Source of the DNA: JAJDIA01 sp031555735
GTDB taxonomy: Bacteria; Bacteroidota; Bacteroidia; Bacteroidales; Tannerellaceae
Direction: 5' to 3'
DNA: 64,000 nt
NCBI GenBank assembly: GCA_031555735.1
Contig: JAVBUE010000016.1
Location: 1-64,000, forward strand
Shown here: one piece after another, positions 36,336 to 45,715 of the stretch
Position numbering within the stretch: the first letter of the stretch is position 1
Layout: the number at the start of each line of letters is the position of its first letter
Position numbers and translations under genes: made by a program
Notes under the pieces: generated by a model
Seen by the model: only the letters and a program-made list of their open reading frames with translations
Told to the model about the DNA's origin: nothing
Database searches by the model: none

Positions 36336-37672
36336 CAAGACAAACAGGCGTAGGGCATATCCTCCGGCGGTTGGCGTGGGTATGGATGTGGATGGCTTTG
36401 GCGGGTTGCGGCCTGTCTGATCCGGATATTCCTTCAGACCATTCTTCTTTCCGGACCGTATCCTTGCCTGCCTGCACGATGTCGGTGGTGGATATTTCGG
36501 GCAACAAGGCGCGGTTGCGCGTCATTCTGCAGAGGGATGAGACAAGTACGTTCAGCCAACTGACGCTTTGCTACAGCCGCCAGCCGCTGTTGCCGGACCT
36601 GACGGCCGGCATACAGGATATCACCGCCCTCTTCAATGGGGGAAAAGATACGGCGGATGTGATCCTCGAAAACCTGGACTATTCGTCGGATTATGCCTGC
36701 CGGTTGTATATCCGAAACAAGAAGGAAACCGCGTATTCCGATGTTATCCATCTGGTCACCCAGCCGAATGCTTCCCGCTTCTTCTGGGAGAAAATGGGCG
36801 AGCTGCCTACGGCGAAAGATATTTATTCCACCGCCTTTTCGATGGACAACAGAGGGTTCGTGTTGTCGGGGCAAACATCGACTTCCTATCCGGATACGCC
36901 GGTGAATCCCGTGCTGTGGGAATATCGCCTGGCTTCCAATACCTGGGAACGGGTGTCGGTGGCACCGTTCAAAACCTGCGTATATGTGGCGCATTTCGTG
37001 ATCGGCACGCGGCTGTTTATCGGAAACATGCATAATGGGGATTACGCGGGCAATGCCTGGTGGTGCTATGATCTGCAAACAAATGGCTGGACACGGATAG
37101 CGGATGTGGGGGGAGCAGTAACGTATGTCCTGACCTCCTTCAGCGTGGGAGGAAAGGGATATCTGATCGCTTCCCCCGAAGGCTCTTCGAAAATCAGGGT
37201 CTATCAATATGATCCATCCATAGACGGCTGGGAGGTGAAAGGCTTTTTCCCGGGATCCCGACTGGCGGCCGCCACTTCTTTTGTGCAGGGACTGCATGCC
37301 TATATCGTGGGCGGTTATGATTCCGTCTATCGGAGTTTACCGATGACGAACGAGCTGTGGGCCTACAATAGCGAACAGCATGCATGGGCACTGAAAGGTG
37401 GTTTTTCAGGGGGCGTACGCGCCGAAATGGTCTCCGTTTCTACCGCAACGGGTCTTTTTGTGGGATTTGGAAAACAAAGTGATATCTATGGCCCTATCGA
37501 CGCCTATGACTGGTGGCGCTATCTGCCGGATACGGATACCTGGCGTGTGTGCCCCTCCTATGCCTATTGGCCGGTACTCTATTTCAGACCCACCATTGCC
37601 TTCGAACTGGACGGCGATGCCTTTGTGGGCTCCGGCTCCGGCGGCTTATGGCGCTATAGTGAAAAACAGTAA
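36329..37672 (+). CDS. Kelch-repeat lipoprotein 2
   Basis: ATG 36329 overlaps the previous stop by 7 nt (36314 is an alternative). The signal region ends MALAGCGLSDPDIP, a lipobox followed by the family DPDIP motif. Blades with WWCYDLQTNGWTRI, YQYDPSIDGWEVKGFFPGS and LWAYNSEQHAWALKGGF match the kelch pattern. The overlap implies translational coupling with paralogue 1. Confidence 0.83.
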   Translation: MVARQTGVGHILRRLAWVWMWMALAGCGLSDPDIPSDHSSFRTVSLPACTMSVVDISGNKARLRVILQRDETSTFSQLTLCYSRQPLLPDLTAGIQDITALFNGGKDTADVILENLDYSSDYACRLYIRNKKETAYSDVIHLVTQPNASRFFWEKMGELPTAKDIYSTAFSMDNRGFVLSGQTSTSYPDTPVNPVLWEYRLASNTWERVSVAPFKTCVYVAHFVIGTRLFIGNMHNGDYAGNAWWCYDLQTNGWTRIADVGGAVTYVLTSFSVGGKGYLIASPEGSSKIRVYQYDPSIDGWEVKGFFPGSRLAAATSFVQGLHAYIVGGYDSVYRSLPMTNELWAYNSEQHAWALKGGFSGGVRAEMVSVSTATGLFVGFGKQSDIYGPIDAYDWWRYLPDTDTWRVCPSYAYWPVLYFRPTIAFELDGDAFVGSGSGGLWRYSEKQ

Positions 37673-37680
37673 GCATCCCG

Positions 37681-37744
37681 TATGGCTATGCCCGGTCACG
37701 GGCATAGCCATACGGATGTCAACAACGCCCGTGAGCGGGCATCG
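37681..37744. repeat. REP-like hairpins between kelch genes 2 and 3
   Basis: TGGCTATGCCCGGTCACGGG followed by CATAGCCATA is a near-perfect palindrome, and a second weaker copy (GCCCGTGAGCGGGCAT) follows 25 bp later. It lies right after the kelch 2 stop, where it may end or attenuate transcription. Confidence 0.8.
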
Positions 37745-37848
37745 ATGACACCCTCATCCGGATCGTTTTCGAAAAAACAACGGAAATGTGAAGGAGTTAA
37801 CCATATTATGTATATATTTAGGCACTTTAGTACTATCTGATACATCGT

Positions 37849-39174
37849 ATGAAAAACACTACTCTTTTACTCCTTTTAGCGGTATTCTTTTCCACTTGCG
37901 GTACCGCGGATCCGGATATTCCGGGAGGGCAATCATCTTTTAAAAACGACAAACTACCTTCCTGCACGGTAGAAGTGATAGACAAGGCAGCTACCTATGC
38001 CCGGCTGAGAATAAAAATTGAGCATCAAAAGAATACGTCGTTGGATAGTATCCATTTTTGCTATTGCTTATCCGGTGCATCTTCAGAAAAAGTGATACCC
38101 CGGAAAGACTTTTACACTCTGGCGGGAACTGAGGATGAAATGGAGGTTGTCATTCCCGAATTGAAGCCAAATACCGCTTATCAATACAGGCTTTATGTGG
38201 GAAATAAGTATGTAAATACATACACGGAACCTGTCACATTGACCACGAAGAATGGGCAATGGAAGAAAATAGGTGAAATGCCGAATGATCTGACGGGAAA
38301 GCGAGTGGTGAAAATAAAAGATCGTGTATTTGTGGTCACAGAATATATTTTTGCGGATGAATATCCCTACAATAAGCCTACTCCTAAGCATAATGAGATT
38401 TGGGAATTTATGCCTCAAACAGCGAAATGGAAATTTGTGACTCAATCCCCTTTCCTTGGAAGGCGTGATTGCGCTTATTTTGGAATTGAAGATAAGATAT
38501 ATATGGGGATGGGTTTGAGGTTGAGAGAGGATGGGCAGATTTATGATCAATTTTCGGAGTGGTGGTGTTATGATACTACGCTCGATAAATGGTCGCAGAA
38601 AAGAGACTATACTAAGATTGGAAATAATCAGATGAATTTTTTTTCGTATGGAAATAAAGGGTATATACTTATTACTTCAAGTATATATAATCAAATGCAT
38701 TTATATGAATATAATCCAATAGATGATTCATGGGTTGAAAAAGCCTCCTTTCCCGGGTTAAGAGTCTTTAGCGCCTCTTTTTTTGCCGTTGGGGGTGACA
38801 TGTTTGTATGCACGGGTATGCATGACAAATACAACGAAGAAACGAACTCTTATACCGTAGAGTATGTGGATGATACGTGGAAATATGATGTTAAAACGAA
38901 TCAATGGCACAGGCGGGCTGATTTTCCGGGTGGAGGACGTGAACAAATGTTCGCTGGTATATGTGTTGATAATAAAGGCTTTGCCGGATCTGGATTCGGG
39001 TTGAATAACGATGAACGTAATACCGTTAACGATTGGTGGTGCTATATTCCTGAGTTAGATAAATGGATTAGATATCCCGATCCGCCGGATTTTCCGAATT
39101 TTGTTTTTGAATTAGATAAGAAGATGTATTTTGCGGGAAATAGTATGGGTATATGTGTGTATGTTGAAAATTGA
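37849..39174 (+). CDS. Kelch-repeat lipoprotein 3
   Basis: The 441-residue protein has signal LLLLLAVFFSTCG then ADPDIPGG. Kelch units include WWCYDTTLDKWSQKRDY, YEYNPIDDSWVEKASFPG and TWKYDVKTNQWHRRADFPGG. The gene is noticeably AT-richer than paralogues 1 and 2, so the array seems to mix older and newer copies. A 176-nt gap carrying REP hairpins separates it from paralogue 2, so it may have its own promoter. Confidence 0.83.
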   Translation: MKNTTLLLLLAVFFSTCGTADPDIPGGQSSFKNDKLPSCTVEVIDKAATYARLRIKIEHQKNTSLDSIHFCYCLSGASSEKVIPRKDFYTLAGTEDEMEVVIPELKPNTAYQYRLYVGNKYVNTYTEPVTLTTKNGQWKKIGEMPNDLTGKRVVKIKDRVFVVTEYIFADEYPYNKPTPKHNEIWEFMPQTAKWKFVTQSPFLGRRDCAYFGIEDKIYMGMGLRLREDGQIYDQFSEWWCYDTTLDKWSQKRDYTKIGNNQMNFFSYGNKGYILITSSIYNQMHLYEYNPIDDSWVEKASFPGLRVFSASFFAVGGDMFVCTGMHDKYNEETNSYTVEYVDDTWKYDVKTNQWHRRADFPGGGREQMFAGICVDNKGFAGSGFGLNNDERNTVNDWWCYIPELDKWIRYPDPPDFPNFVFELDKKMYFAGNSMGICVYVEN

Positions 39175-39205
39175 TAGTTATTGATTTCAATATTGGTTAA
39201 GTGTG

Positions 39206-40522
39206 ATGGTATGGATTGTGTGTAAATATACGGGATGGATTGCTTTATTGACCGGTTGTAGTATGGCTGATCCGGATATCCCGGTTGGTCATAGCGTTGC
39301 TAAACCGGAACCATTACCATCGTATGCGGTAGAAATTGGAACTGTTACGGACAACCAGGCTCAAATAGAAATAACCCTTCGTGGAGAAACGTTGGCTACC
39401 GTAAGTCGTTTATTGTTTTGCTACAGTCTGTCAGGCACCATACCCGACACTACCTGCCTGGTTGAAGATATTACTCATTTGGCGTATCCTATTTCGGAAA
39501 GCAGCTCTTTCACCCTGACCAATCTTGATTATTCAACCGAATATACATGTTGTTTATACGTCGAAAATTGGAAAAAGTCAGCTTATACGCAAACAAAAAG
39601 TTTTGTTACCCAGGCTGATCCTTCTATTTTGTACTGGGATCGGGTATCTGAATTTTCGGTAAATGACACCATTTTTGGACGTGTTTGTCAAACAGAGAAT
39701 CGGATATTTATGTTCAATCTATATACCGGGCAACATCTATATACACCTGTCCTATGGGAATATGAACCTGCGACTAATCGTTTTCATAACCATGGGAGGC
39801 ATCCCATTGTAGCACCCACGGGTTATTGGTTGGCTATTGGTGACATGTTGTATGCCGGATTTGCCGAATGGTATTTAGGTGACCAGTCCTGGTGGTGTTA
39901 TGATCCTTCCTGTCGTCAATGGACCTTAAAGAAAGAATTAGAAAGAAATATTGGTGAAATAATTGCTTGTTTTTCTATTGCATCAAAGGGATATATTTTG
40001 GCAAAATCGTATGAAATATATGGTAATAATGAATTTTTTGTTTTCGAGTATGACCCTGTAAACGACTCATGGCAAAAGAAGAATCCATACCCAGGTATGC
40101 ATGCCTACAATTCTACATCTGTTACTGTTGGCGGAAAAGCCTATGTTATTGGAGGATTATATTATGATCCTGATAAAGAAGAATATGTTCAAAAGAATAC
40201 TGTTTGGGAATATGATCCTGCAACTGATCAATGGACTGAAAAGGCTCTTTTTCCTGGTAGCGGAACCTATAATATGCTTTCTTGTTCATCTGGAGAGAGC
40301 CTGTATGCAGGTTTTGGAAAAGAGAATATGAATTCGAAATACGTATGCGAATGGTGGAAATATACTCCGGCCACCAATACATGGGCAGAATGTACAACCT
40401 ATTCATTTTGGAAAAAATTTTCTTTATTCCCTCAATTTGTTTTTTCACATTCCAATCAAATATACGTCGGTTTTTCCTACCTCGGCCTCTGGAAATACAA
40501 CGAAACCCCGCTCATCCCATGA
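39206..40522 (+). CDS. Kelch-repeat lipoprotein 4
   Basis: The protein (about 438 residues; GTG 39203 is an alternative start) has the signal IALLTGCSMADPDIP, a beta domain with LLFCYSLSGTIPD, and kelch units WWCYDPSCRQWTLKKE, FEYDPVNDSWQKKNPYPG and VWEYDPATDQWTEKALFPGS. Its stop overlaps the next ATG (ATGA), so it is translated together with the outer-membrane protein and probably with the caspase operon. Confidence 0.83.
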   Translation: MVWIVCKYTGWIALLTGCSMADPDIPVGHSVAKPEPLPSYAVEIGTVTDNQAQIEITLRGETLATVSRLLFCYSLSGTIPDTTCLVEDITHLAYPISESSSFTLTNLDYSTEYTCCLYVENWKKSAYTQTKSFVTQADPSILYWDRVSEFSVNDTIFGRVCQTENRIFMFNLYTGQHLYTPVLWEYEPATNRFHNHGRHPIVAPTGYWLAIGDMLYAGFAEWYLGDQSWWCYDPSCRQWTLKKELERNIGEIIACFSIASKGYILAKSYEIYGNNEFFVFEYDPVNDSWQKKNPYPGMHAYNSTSVTVGGKAYVIGGLYYDPDKEEYVQKNTVWEYDPATDQWTEKALFPGSGTYNMLSCSSGESLYAGFGKENMNSKYVCEWWKYTPATNTWAECTTYSFWKKFSLFPQFVFSHSNQIYVGFSYLGLWKYNETPLIP

Positions 40523-41361
40523 AAACACCCCTCATCCTATCCCTTGTCCTCCTTTTAGTCGGATGGGCGATGCCGGTATCCTCCCAGCAAATCACGGATA
40601 TCCACTTCTTTCAGATCGGACAGGATATACAGATTAATTATACGTTGAAGCGGTTGTCATTTGATTCCCACATGCTGGTGGAGTGCTATGTCAGCCGCGA
40701 TGGAGGGGCGAATGTGGAAGGACCGTTGACGCAGGCCTACGGCGATGTGGGCAAGGTCACCACCAACGGCGGGAAGATCGTCCACTGGAAAGTATCTGAA
40801 GAGATGAAAGAGTTTGGCGGGCAGATCGTATTCGAGATCCGGGGCGAAGTAGTGAGGCACGCGGTGAATGCCGAGAACCTGCTGATGTACAATGCCTCCG
40901 GTTCGTCGTATGCCGGGCTTATGCTTGGACGTGCAGCCCGTTGGGGAGGCTATGTCCGGGGAAAGACGAACCTGGCCACATCCGATGGCGCCTACACCTG
41001 CGACGACGATGGGACGATCAATTATACCGGCGCCTACTACTATACGATCGACAACCGCAGCCGCCGCAGCCGGCTCGGTATCACCGGCGGAGTCTTATAC
41101 CGGCTCACACGCCCCGTGTATCTCTATGCCGGCGCGGGATATGGATATCGCCGCCTGCTATGGCATGCCACTACCTATTCGTACGACGACGAGTCGCCCA
41201 CCGGTGATCTCTGGGCGGTGAACACCAACCATAGCGCCGAAGGCCTGGAAGTGGAGTCGGGGGTGATCGTCCGGTATAAACGCCTGGCGCTGTCGGCGGG
41301 TATAAATGCCATTGATTTTTCTTTTTTTGAAATAAATGCCGGTGTCGGTTTCTTTTTTTAG
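40519..41361 (+). CDS. Exported protein: beta-sandwich plus outer-membrane barrel-like domain
   Basis: From ATG 40519 the protein is 280 residues with a signal peptide ending VSSQ. Residues 24-115 form a sandwich-like domain (INYTLKRL, VECYVSRDGG, VFEIRGE). The rest is made of alternating strands (ARWGGYVRGKT, ITGGVLYRLTRPVYLYAGAGYGY) ending in GVGFFF, which suggests an outer-membrane barrel. It connects the kelch genes to the sigma/caspase genes. Confidence 0.65.
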   Translation: MKTPLILSLVLLLVGWAMPVSSQQITDIHFFQIGQDIQINYTLKRLSFDSHMLVECYVSRDGGANVEGPLTQAYGDVGKVTTNGGKIVHWKVSEEMKEFGGQIVFEIRGEVVRHAVNAENLLMYNASGSSYAGLMLGRAARWGGYVRGKTNLATSDGAYTCDDDGTINYTGAYYYTIDNRSRRSRLGITGGVLYRLTRPVYLYAGAGYGYRRLLWHATTYSYDDESPTGDLWAVNTNHSAEGLEVESGVIVRYKRLALSAGINAIDFSFFEINAGVGFFF

Positions 41362-41373
41362 TATTTTCGAACC

Positions 41374-42534
41374 ATGGAATCTATACTTAGTGAAATTCTC
41401 CGCAAAGAATGTGAAACGTACAACCTGGTTGACCTCGGGCTTGTAAAATCGCCGGAAGATATGCTGGAAGATGTGGCCTACGTTGTCCCCGAACGTACGC
41501 CGGCTGAATTGGCAGACATGCAAACGTTTTTGTCCTGGCGCACCATCGTGCTCAAAAAATTCTACTGGCTGATCGGGTTCAACCGCTTCATGTGGGAAGG
41601 CCGCCAGGGCATTCAGCCAAAGGAACTGTTGTCGCCCCTGAAGCGAAAGGTGTTGAACCGATACCGCGAACGCTACCAGGGTACCACCATCGATGCCGAT
41701 CTCATGGTTCCTCCCCGCACGGTAGCCTTCATGCTCTCCCCCCAGTTGGAAGATGATCTGCACGAGGAAGAGGTGTTTATCGTCAACATGATGCAGACGC
41801 CGTCCGATATTGAGAAATACTACCAACAGCGTTGTCCCATCCATTTCCCGTTGGATTTGGACGCTTTTTTGGAACGGTTGGCAAAATTCGATCCGGATTT
41901 CTGGGAGGTATTATATGCATTTCTTCATACAATTGCCACCCGGGTGACGTCATATATTCCTGTTTCCCGGCAATATAAAGCAGAGGTGCTTCAGGATGCC
42001 TGGTCGGAAACCATCCTTTTTATGCGCAGGAAGGTGTGCGGCAAAGAGATGCCCCGGTTTGAGTCGGCGCTCCATTTCAGGCATTACATCGAACGGGTGA
42101 GCCGGAATAAGGCGTACGAGGCGCTCCGGATCAACCAACCGCCTGAGGTGGCCGGTTGGGGCGACGAATTCTGGCAGAATGTCCGGGATACCTACGCCCA
42201 CGAACCTTCACCGGTCATGGAATACATGGCGATCGATCCTACAAACGAGGATGAAGTGAACCGGGCGTTGGCCGTCATCCTCTTGGACAAGGAAGCCCCG
42301 TTGTACGACCGGCTCACCGCCGATATCCGGGAGAAGGTGGAGCTGATGGTGGCCTATTGCGACACCCGGGTGTCGTACGACGAGATGACCGGCGGGAAAT
42401 ACAGCCGTATGTCGCCGAAAGAGAAGACCCGTTACGAAAACAACCTGCGGCAGAAGGTATCCCGTACCCGCCACCTGATCCGGAAACGGTTTATCAACCT
42501 GTTAACAAGCGAACAAAACAGACATGCCTTATGA
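41374..42534 (+). CDS. Sigma-70-like factor with long N-terminal region
   Basis: The 386-residue protein has a sigma region 2-like segment at about 180-255 (VLQDAWSETILFMRRKV and FRHYIERVSRNKAYEALR). The end resembles a region 4 helix-turn-helix (VELMVAYCDTRVSYDEMT, then KVSRTRHLIRKRFINLL). The first ~170 residues are unusual for an ECF factor. The next gene, overlapping by ATGA, encodes a zinc-finger membrane protein of anti-sigma type, which supports a sigma role. Confidence 0.6.
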   Translation: MESILSEILRKECETYNLVDLGLVKSPEDMLEDVAYVVPERTPAELADMQTFLSWRTIVLKKFYWLIGFNRFMWEGRQGIQPKELLSPLKRKVLNRYRERYQGTTIDADLMVPPRTVAFMLSPQLEDDLHEEEVFIVNMMQTPSDIEKYYQQRCPIHFPLDLDAFLERLAKFDPDFWEVLYAFLHTIATRVTSYIPVSRQYKAEVLQDAWSETILFMRRKVCGKEMPRFESALHFRHYIERVSRNKAYEALRINQPPEVAGWGDEFWQNVRDTYAHEPSPVMEYMAIDPTNEDEVNRALAVILLDKEAPLYDRLTADIREKVELMVAYCDTRVSYDEMTGGKYSRMSPKEKTRYENNLRQKVSRTRHLIRKRFINLLTSEQNRHAL

Positions 42535-42980
42535 ATACGTGCGACTTATCCGATAAAAAGAAACTCCGGGATTACTTCCTGAACCGGCTGGCTCCCGATG
42601 AGACAGCCTTGGTGCAACATCACCTGCTCCAATGCCCTACCTGTCGCGAACAACTGAAACAGATGCGGGATATCGTCCATGGATTAACCCATGGAATAAT
42701 CTCTGAGGAGGAGATGAAATCCAGAAAGGAAGAACGGAGACACAAAGTGGTGCTGTTTTTGCTGAAAGCCGGAATGGCGGCTTGTCTCGTGCCTTTGGCC
42801 TATACTACGTATAACCTGATAGTGCTGGAGAAAAAAATACATACCCTTACCACGCCGCCACCACATTACCATTCCGGCGATTCAATCCGCCAGAGGCCGT
42901 GGCCGGATACAACGAGAATCCACGAATGGACATTAGACGATTTTGAGCGGGACCAGTATCGGAGAAACAAATTGAAATAG
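42531..42980 (+). CDS. zf-HC2-type membrane anti-sigma-like protein
   Basis: The 149-residue protein begins with an anti-sigma zinc-binding pattern: Cys4, then HHLLQCPTCREQL, giving the H-x3-C-x2-C arrangement. One membrane helix (VVLFLLKAGMAACLVPLAYTT) is followed by a short periplasmic tail. Such proteins hold a sigma factor at the membrane until a signal releases it. It overlaps the sigma-like gene by ATGA. Confidence 0.72.
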   Translation: MNTCDLSDKKKLRDYFLNRLAPDETALVQHHLLQCPTCREQLKQMRDIVHGLTHGIISEEEMKSRKEERRHKVVLFLLKAGMAACLVPLAYTTYNLIVLEKKIHTLTTPPPHYHSGDSIRQRPWPDTTRIHEWTLDDFERDQYRRNKLK

Positions 42981-42981
42981 G

Positions 42982-43572
42982 GTGGTGAAGATCGCGGATC
43001 ACATACGGAAAGCCGTCGGCCTGGCGGGTTTGTTTCTGCTGCTTGCCTGCGGCGTACGGAAACAACAGGTCGATGTGCTGCCTGCCGGGGATGAGGACGT
43101 TGCCCGAGTAGCCGGCCGTCTGGCACAGGCGGGCTACCGTTCCCTGCCGGGACGGTTGCCCGTGGAAGAACAGCTTGCCGAAGCCTGGCGGTATCAGCGT
43201 GCCCGGGACGAACAGGGACAGCCGCTCTACGTGGTCGGCTCCTCCAAAGCCACGGCACGCGATTATAACGCGGCGCGCCTACAAGCCGAAAGCCTGGCCA
43301 AGGTGCAGTTGGCCGGATGGATGCAAACCCGTGTCGGGCAGTTGGTGACCAACCGCCTGGAAGCCTCCGGGCAGTTGGGCGGTGATGCCGTCATGCAAAC
43401 CGCCGGGAGCAGTAAAAACCTGGTTTCCGAGCGACTCACATACCTGGTGCCCTTGTTGGAACTCTTCTGCGAAAACCCAGACGGGAGCGTGGAAGTGCAG
43501 GTGGTGATCGGATGTCCCTGCCGGGCCGCCGACGAGATCGCCCGTCAGTTAACCGCCGACAGTGAGCCATGA
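42982..43572 (+). CDS. LPP20-like lipoprotein
   Basis: About 196 residues from a GTG start, with lipobox LLLACG. The body resembles LPP20-type proteins: GSSKATARDYNAARLQAESL, a repeated helix-strand unit and a closing VEVQVVIGCPC. Function unknown; LPP20-like lipoproteins often accompany DUF4384 and surface-organisation genes. It overlaps the next gene by ATGA. Confidence 0.6.
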   Translation: MVKIADHIRKAVGLAGLFLLLACGVRKQQVDVLPAGDEDVARVAGRLAQAGYRSLPGRLPVEEQLAEAWRYQRARDEQGQPLYVVGSSKATARDYNAARLQAESLAKVQLAGWMQTRVGQLVTNRLEASGQLGGDAVMQTAGSSKNLVSERLTYLVPLLELFCENPDGSVEVQVVIGCPCRAADEIARQLTADSEP

Positions 43573-44351
43573 AACGCCTCTTCCTGCTGATACTCTGTGC
43601 CGCCTGCCTGCCGGTGGCCGCCTCCGCCCAGATACGGGTGGATAGCGCCGAAGGACGGTGGGAGATCAGCCGGGATATCACGCCCGCCCAGGCCGAACAG
43701 CGCGCCCTGTTCGAAGCCAGGCGGGAAGCCCTGCGCCTGGCCGGTATCCCCGAGCGGATCAATGCCGTCTCCCTCCACATCCAAACAGCCGACAGCCTGT
43801 ATTTCGAACCTTTTTTTACGGAGATCAGTTCCCTGCAGCTCATGGCGCAGGTGAAGGTGATCCGGCAGGAGCTGCGCCGCGACTACCTGCCCGCCTCCGG
43901 GCGGGTGATGGTGACTGCCGTGATCACCGCCGATGTGCTGCCTCCTGCCGAAACGGCGCAGATCCTTCCCTTCCACCTGGGCGGGCTGAACCACAGCTAC
44001 CGCAGCGGCGAGAGCGTGCGTTTTTCGCTGACACCCGGCTCGCCCTGTTATTTCCATTTCTTTGTCTTTGATACGTCCGGTGGCGATTGCTTCTACCCGA
44101 ACGCCTATGAGAAACGGATGTGTTTCCAGCCGGACACCACCTATACCTTCCCGCTCAACCGCCTGCTGGCTTATACGATCGACCGGGGAACCCTTTCGGC
44201 GCGGTACGAGCAGAATGTTGTGATCGCCGTGGCTACCCTGCAGGATATTCCGTTCCGGGGCGAAGTGACCGTACACGCGCTTTTCAACTGGCTCTTCTCC
44301 ATCCCGCCCTCCCAGCGGACGGAGGCTTACTATTCGTTTCTGGTGGAATAA
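43569..44351 (+). CDS. Exported DUF4384-domain protein
   Basis: The 260-residue protein has a signal peptide (LFLLILCAACLPVAASAQ). The N-terminal half resembles the LPP20-like neighbour (EQRALFEARREALRLAGIPE). The C-terminal half is DUF4384-like: SVRFSLTPGSPCYFHFFVFD, GDCFYPNAYEKRMCF and ENVVIAVAT-type strands. The gene is fused by overlap to the lipoprotein upstream and followed closely by a transglutaminase-like gene. Confidence 0.65.
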   Translation: MKRLFLLILCAACLPVAASAQIRVDSAEGRWEISRDITPAQAEQRALFEARREALRLAGIPERINAVSLHIQTADSLYFEPFFTEISSLQLMAQVKVIRQELRRDYLPASGRVMVTAVITADVLPPAETAQILPFHLGGLNHSYRSGESVRFSLTPGSPCYFHFFVFDTSGGDCFYPNAYEKRMCFQPDTTYTFPLNRLLAYTIDRGTLSARYEQNVVIAVATLQDIPFRGEVTVHALFNWLFSIPPSQRTEAYYSFLVE

Positions 44352-44363
44352 AAGGAGGAAGGT

Positions 44364-45680
44364 ATGGACGTCCGCTGCTTGTATATCGTTGGCTGCCTGT
44401 TTGTGCTCCCTTTCTGCGGGGAGATCGACAAAGGGCTACGGGCGCAAAACATGCAGGAGGAGTTCGACGCCTACCTGACGGCTATCACTGGTGAGTTTTA
44501 TACCTACCTCGACAGCATTGACCTCGTATTCGCGCAGATGCTGGAAGACGAATGGACGGAGCTGCTCGTCTATGAGGGGACGGAGCCGCCCCGGTACGGG
44601 CGGTCGCCTTCGGACCAGCAACGGAGCCTGCCATCTACAGCCGCCGCCCTCTCCGGCGAAGCGGAGGAGGATGCGGCCTTCTACGGCCAGCCTGTCACCC
44701 TGCCCGCCCCTCCACTGCCCGCGTTTACCCTCGGCAGTCTGTCCGAGAAAGGGGTGGCGGATGCTTGGCGGACGTTGTACCGGACCAATTTTACCACCCT
44801 ACTGGCGGGTGTGAACCGCTATTGCCAATCCCTGGCGTTGAACGACTGGGGGAAATACCTCTTCGTCCGTTATGCCGTGGATAGCCGTTTCCCGTCCTGT
44901 CCGCCGCAGGAACGGACGCTGCTCCTGTCGTACCTCCTGCTCCACACGGGGCTGGAGGTGAAGATGGCGTTTGCCAATCAGGGGCTGGTCTTGCTCCTTC
45001 CCCTCCGGGAAGAGGTGTATCAAACGGCTTTTGTCCGCATCGGCGACCGGGCGTATTACCTGCCCGACGCGCCGGAGGCGAAGGTGAAGCGCGTGTTTGC
45101 CTCCGCCCATGCCTATCCGGGGGAGGTACGCCCCGCATCGCTGGCCCTCACCCGGCCGCTGGCGTTCGCGTACGACCGCCATTTGATCCGCTTTTATGCC
45201 ACCTGGCCGTTGTGCGACCTGTCGGTCTATTTTCGGGCGCGGCCTGTCCGTTCATTCCGGCAGCGGATGGACGAAACCGTCGGTCGGGACCTGTCCGGGA
45301 AGGCGGCGTTGGAACAGGTAGCCCTCCTGCTCAGCCGGGTGCAGCAGCAGGCGACGCATATCCCCGACGACCGGTTGCACGGGCGGGAGGTATATTATTT
45401 CCCGGAGGAGACTGCCTTTCTCGGTCAGGCCGATTGCGAAGACCTGTCGGTATGGCTCTACTGGCTGATCCGTACCTATACCGCCTGCCGGACGGTCGCC
45501 CTGCTGTATCCGAACCATGTGGCGGTGGCGATCGAGGCGCCTGCGGGTTACGACGGGAAGGCGCTTGTCCATAACGGCATCCGGTATATCCTCTGCGACC
45601 CGTCTTATAAAGGCGCGCCGATGGGTGAAGGGGTGCCGTCTGCCCAATCCGCCACACCGGTGGTAGTCTCTTATCCGTGA
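44364..45680 (+). CDS. Exported transglutaminase-like cysteine protease-fold protein
   Basis: The 438-residue protein begins with a hydrophobic signal (LYIVGCLFVLPFCG). The C-terminal domain has the transglutaminase triad: Cys358 in GQADCEDLSVWLYW, His385 in YPNHVAVAIE and Asp412 in YILCDPSYKG. Bacterial members are peptidases or cross-linkers of envelope proteins. Its position 35 nt before the caspase-like gene suggests a shared proteolytic cascade. Confidence 0.75.
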   Translation: MDVRCLYIVGCLFVLPFCGEIDKGLRAQNMQEEFDAYLTAITGEFYTYLDSIDLVFAQMLEDEWTELLVYEGTEPPRYGRSPSDQQRSLPSTAAALSGEAEEDAAFYGQPVTLPAPPLPAFTLGSLSEKGVADAWRTLYRTNFTTLLAGVNRYCQSLALNDWGKYLFVRYAVDSRFPSCPPQERTLLLSYLLLHTGLEVKMAFANQGLVLLLPLREEVYQTAFVRIGDRAYYLPDAPEAKVKRVFASAHAYPGEVRPASLALTRPLAFAYDRHLIRFYATWPLCDLSVYFRARPVRSFRQRMDETVGRDLSGKAALEQVALLLSRVQQQATHIPDDRLHGREVYYFPEETAFLGQADCEDLSVWLYWLIRTYTACRTVALLYPNHVAVAIEAPAGYDGKALVHNGIRYILCDPSYKGAPMGEGVPSAQSATPVVVSYP

Positions 45681-45715
45681 ACATAAATGTATAACGATAA
45701 CGATTCATATTTGCC

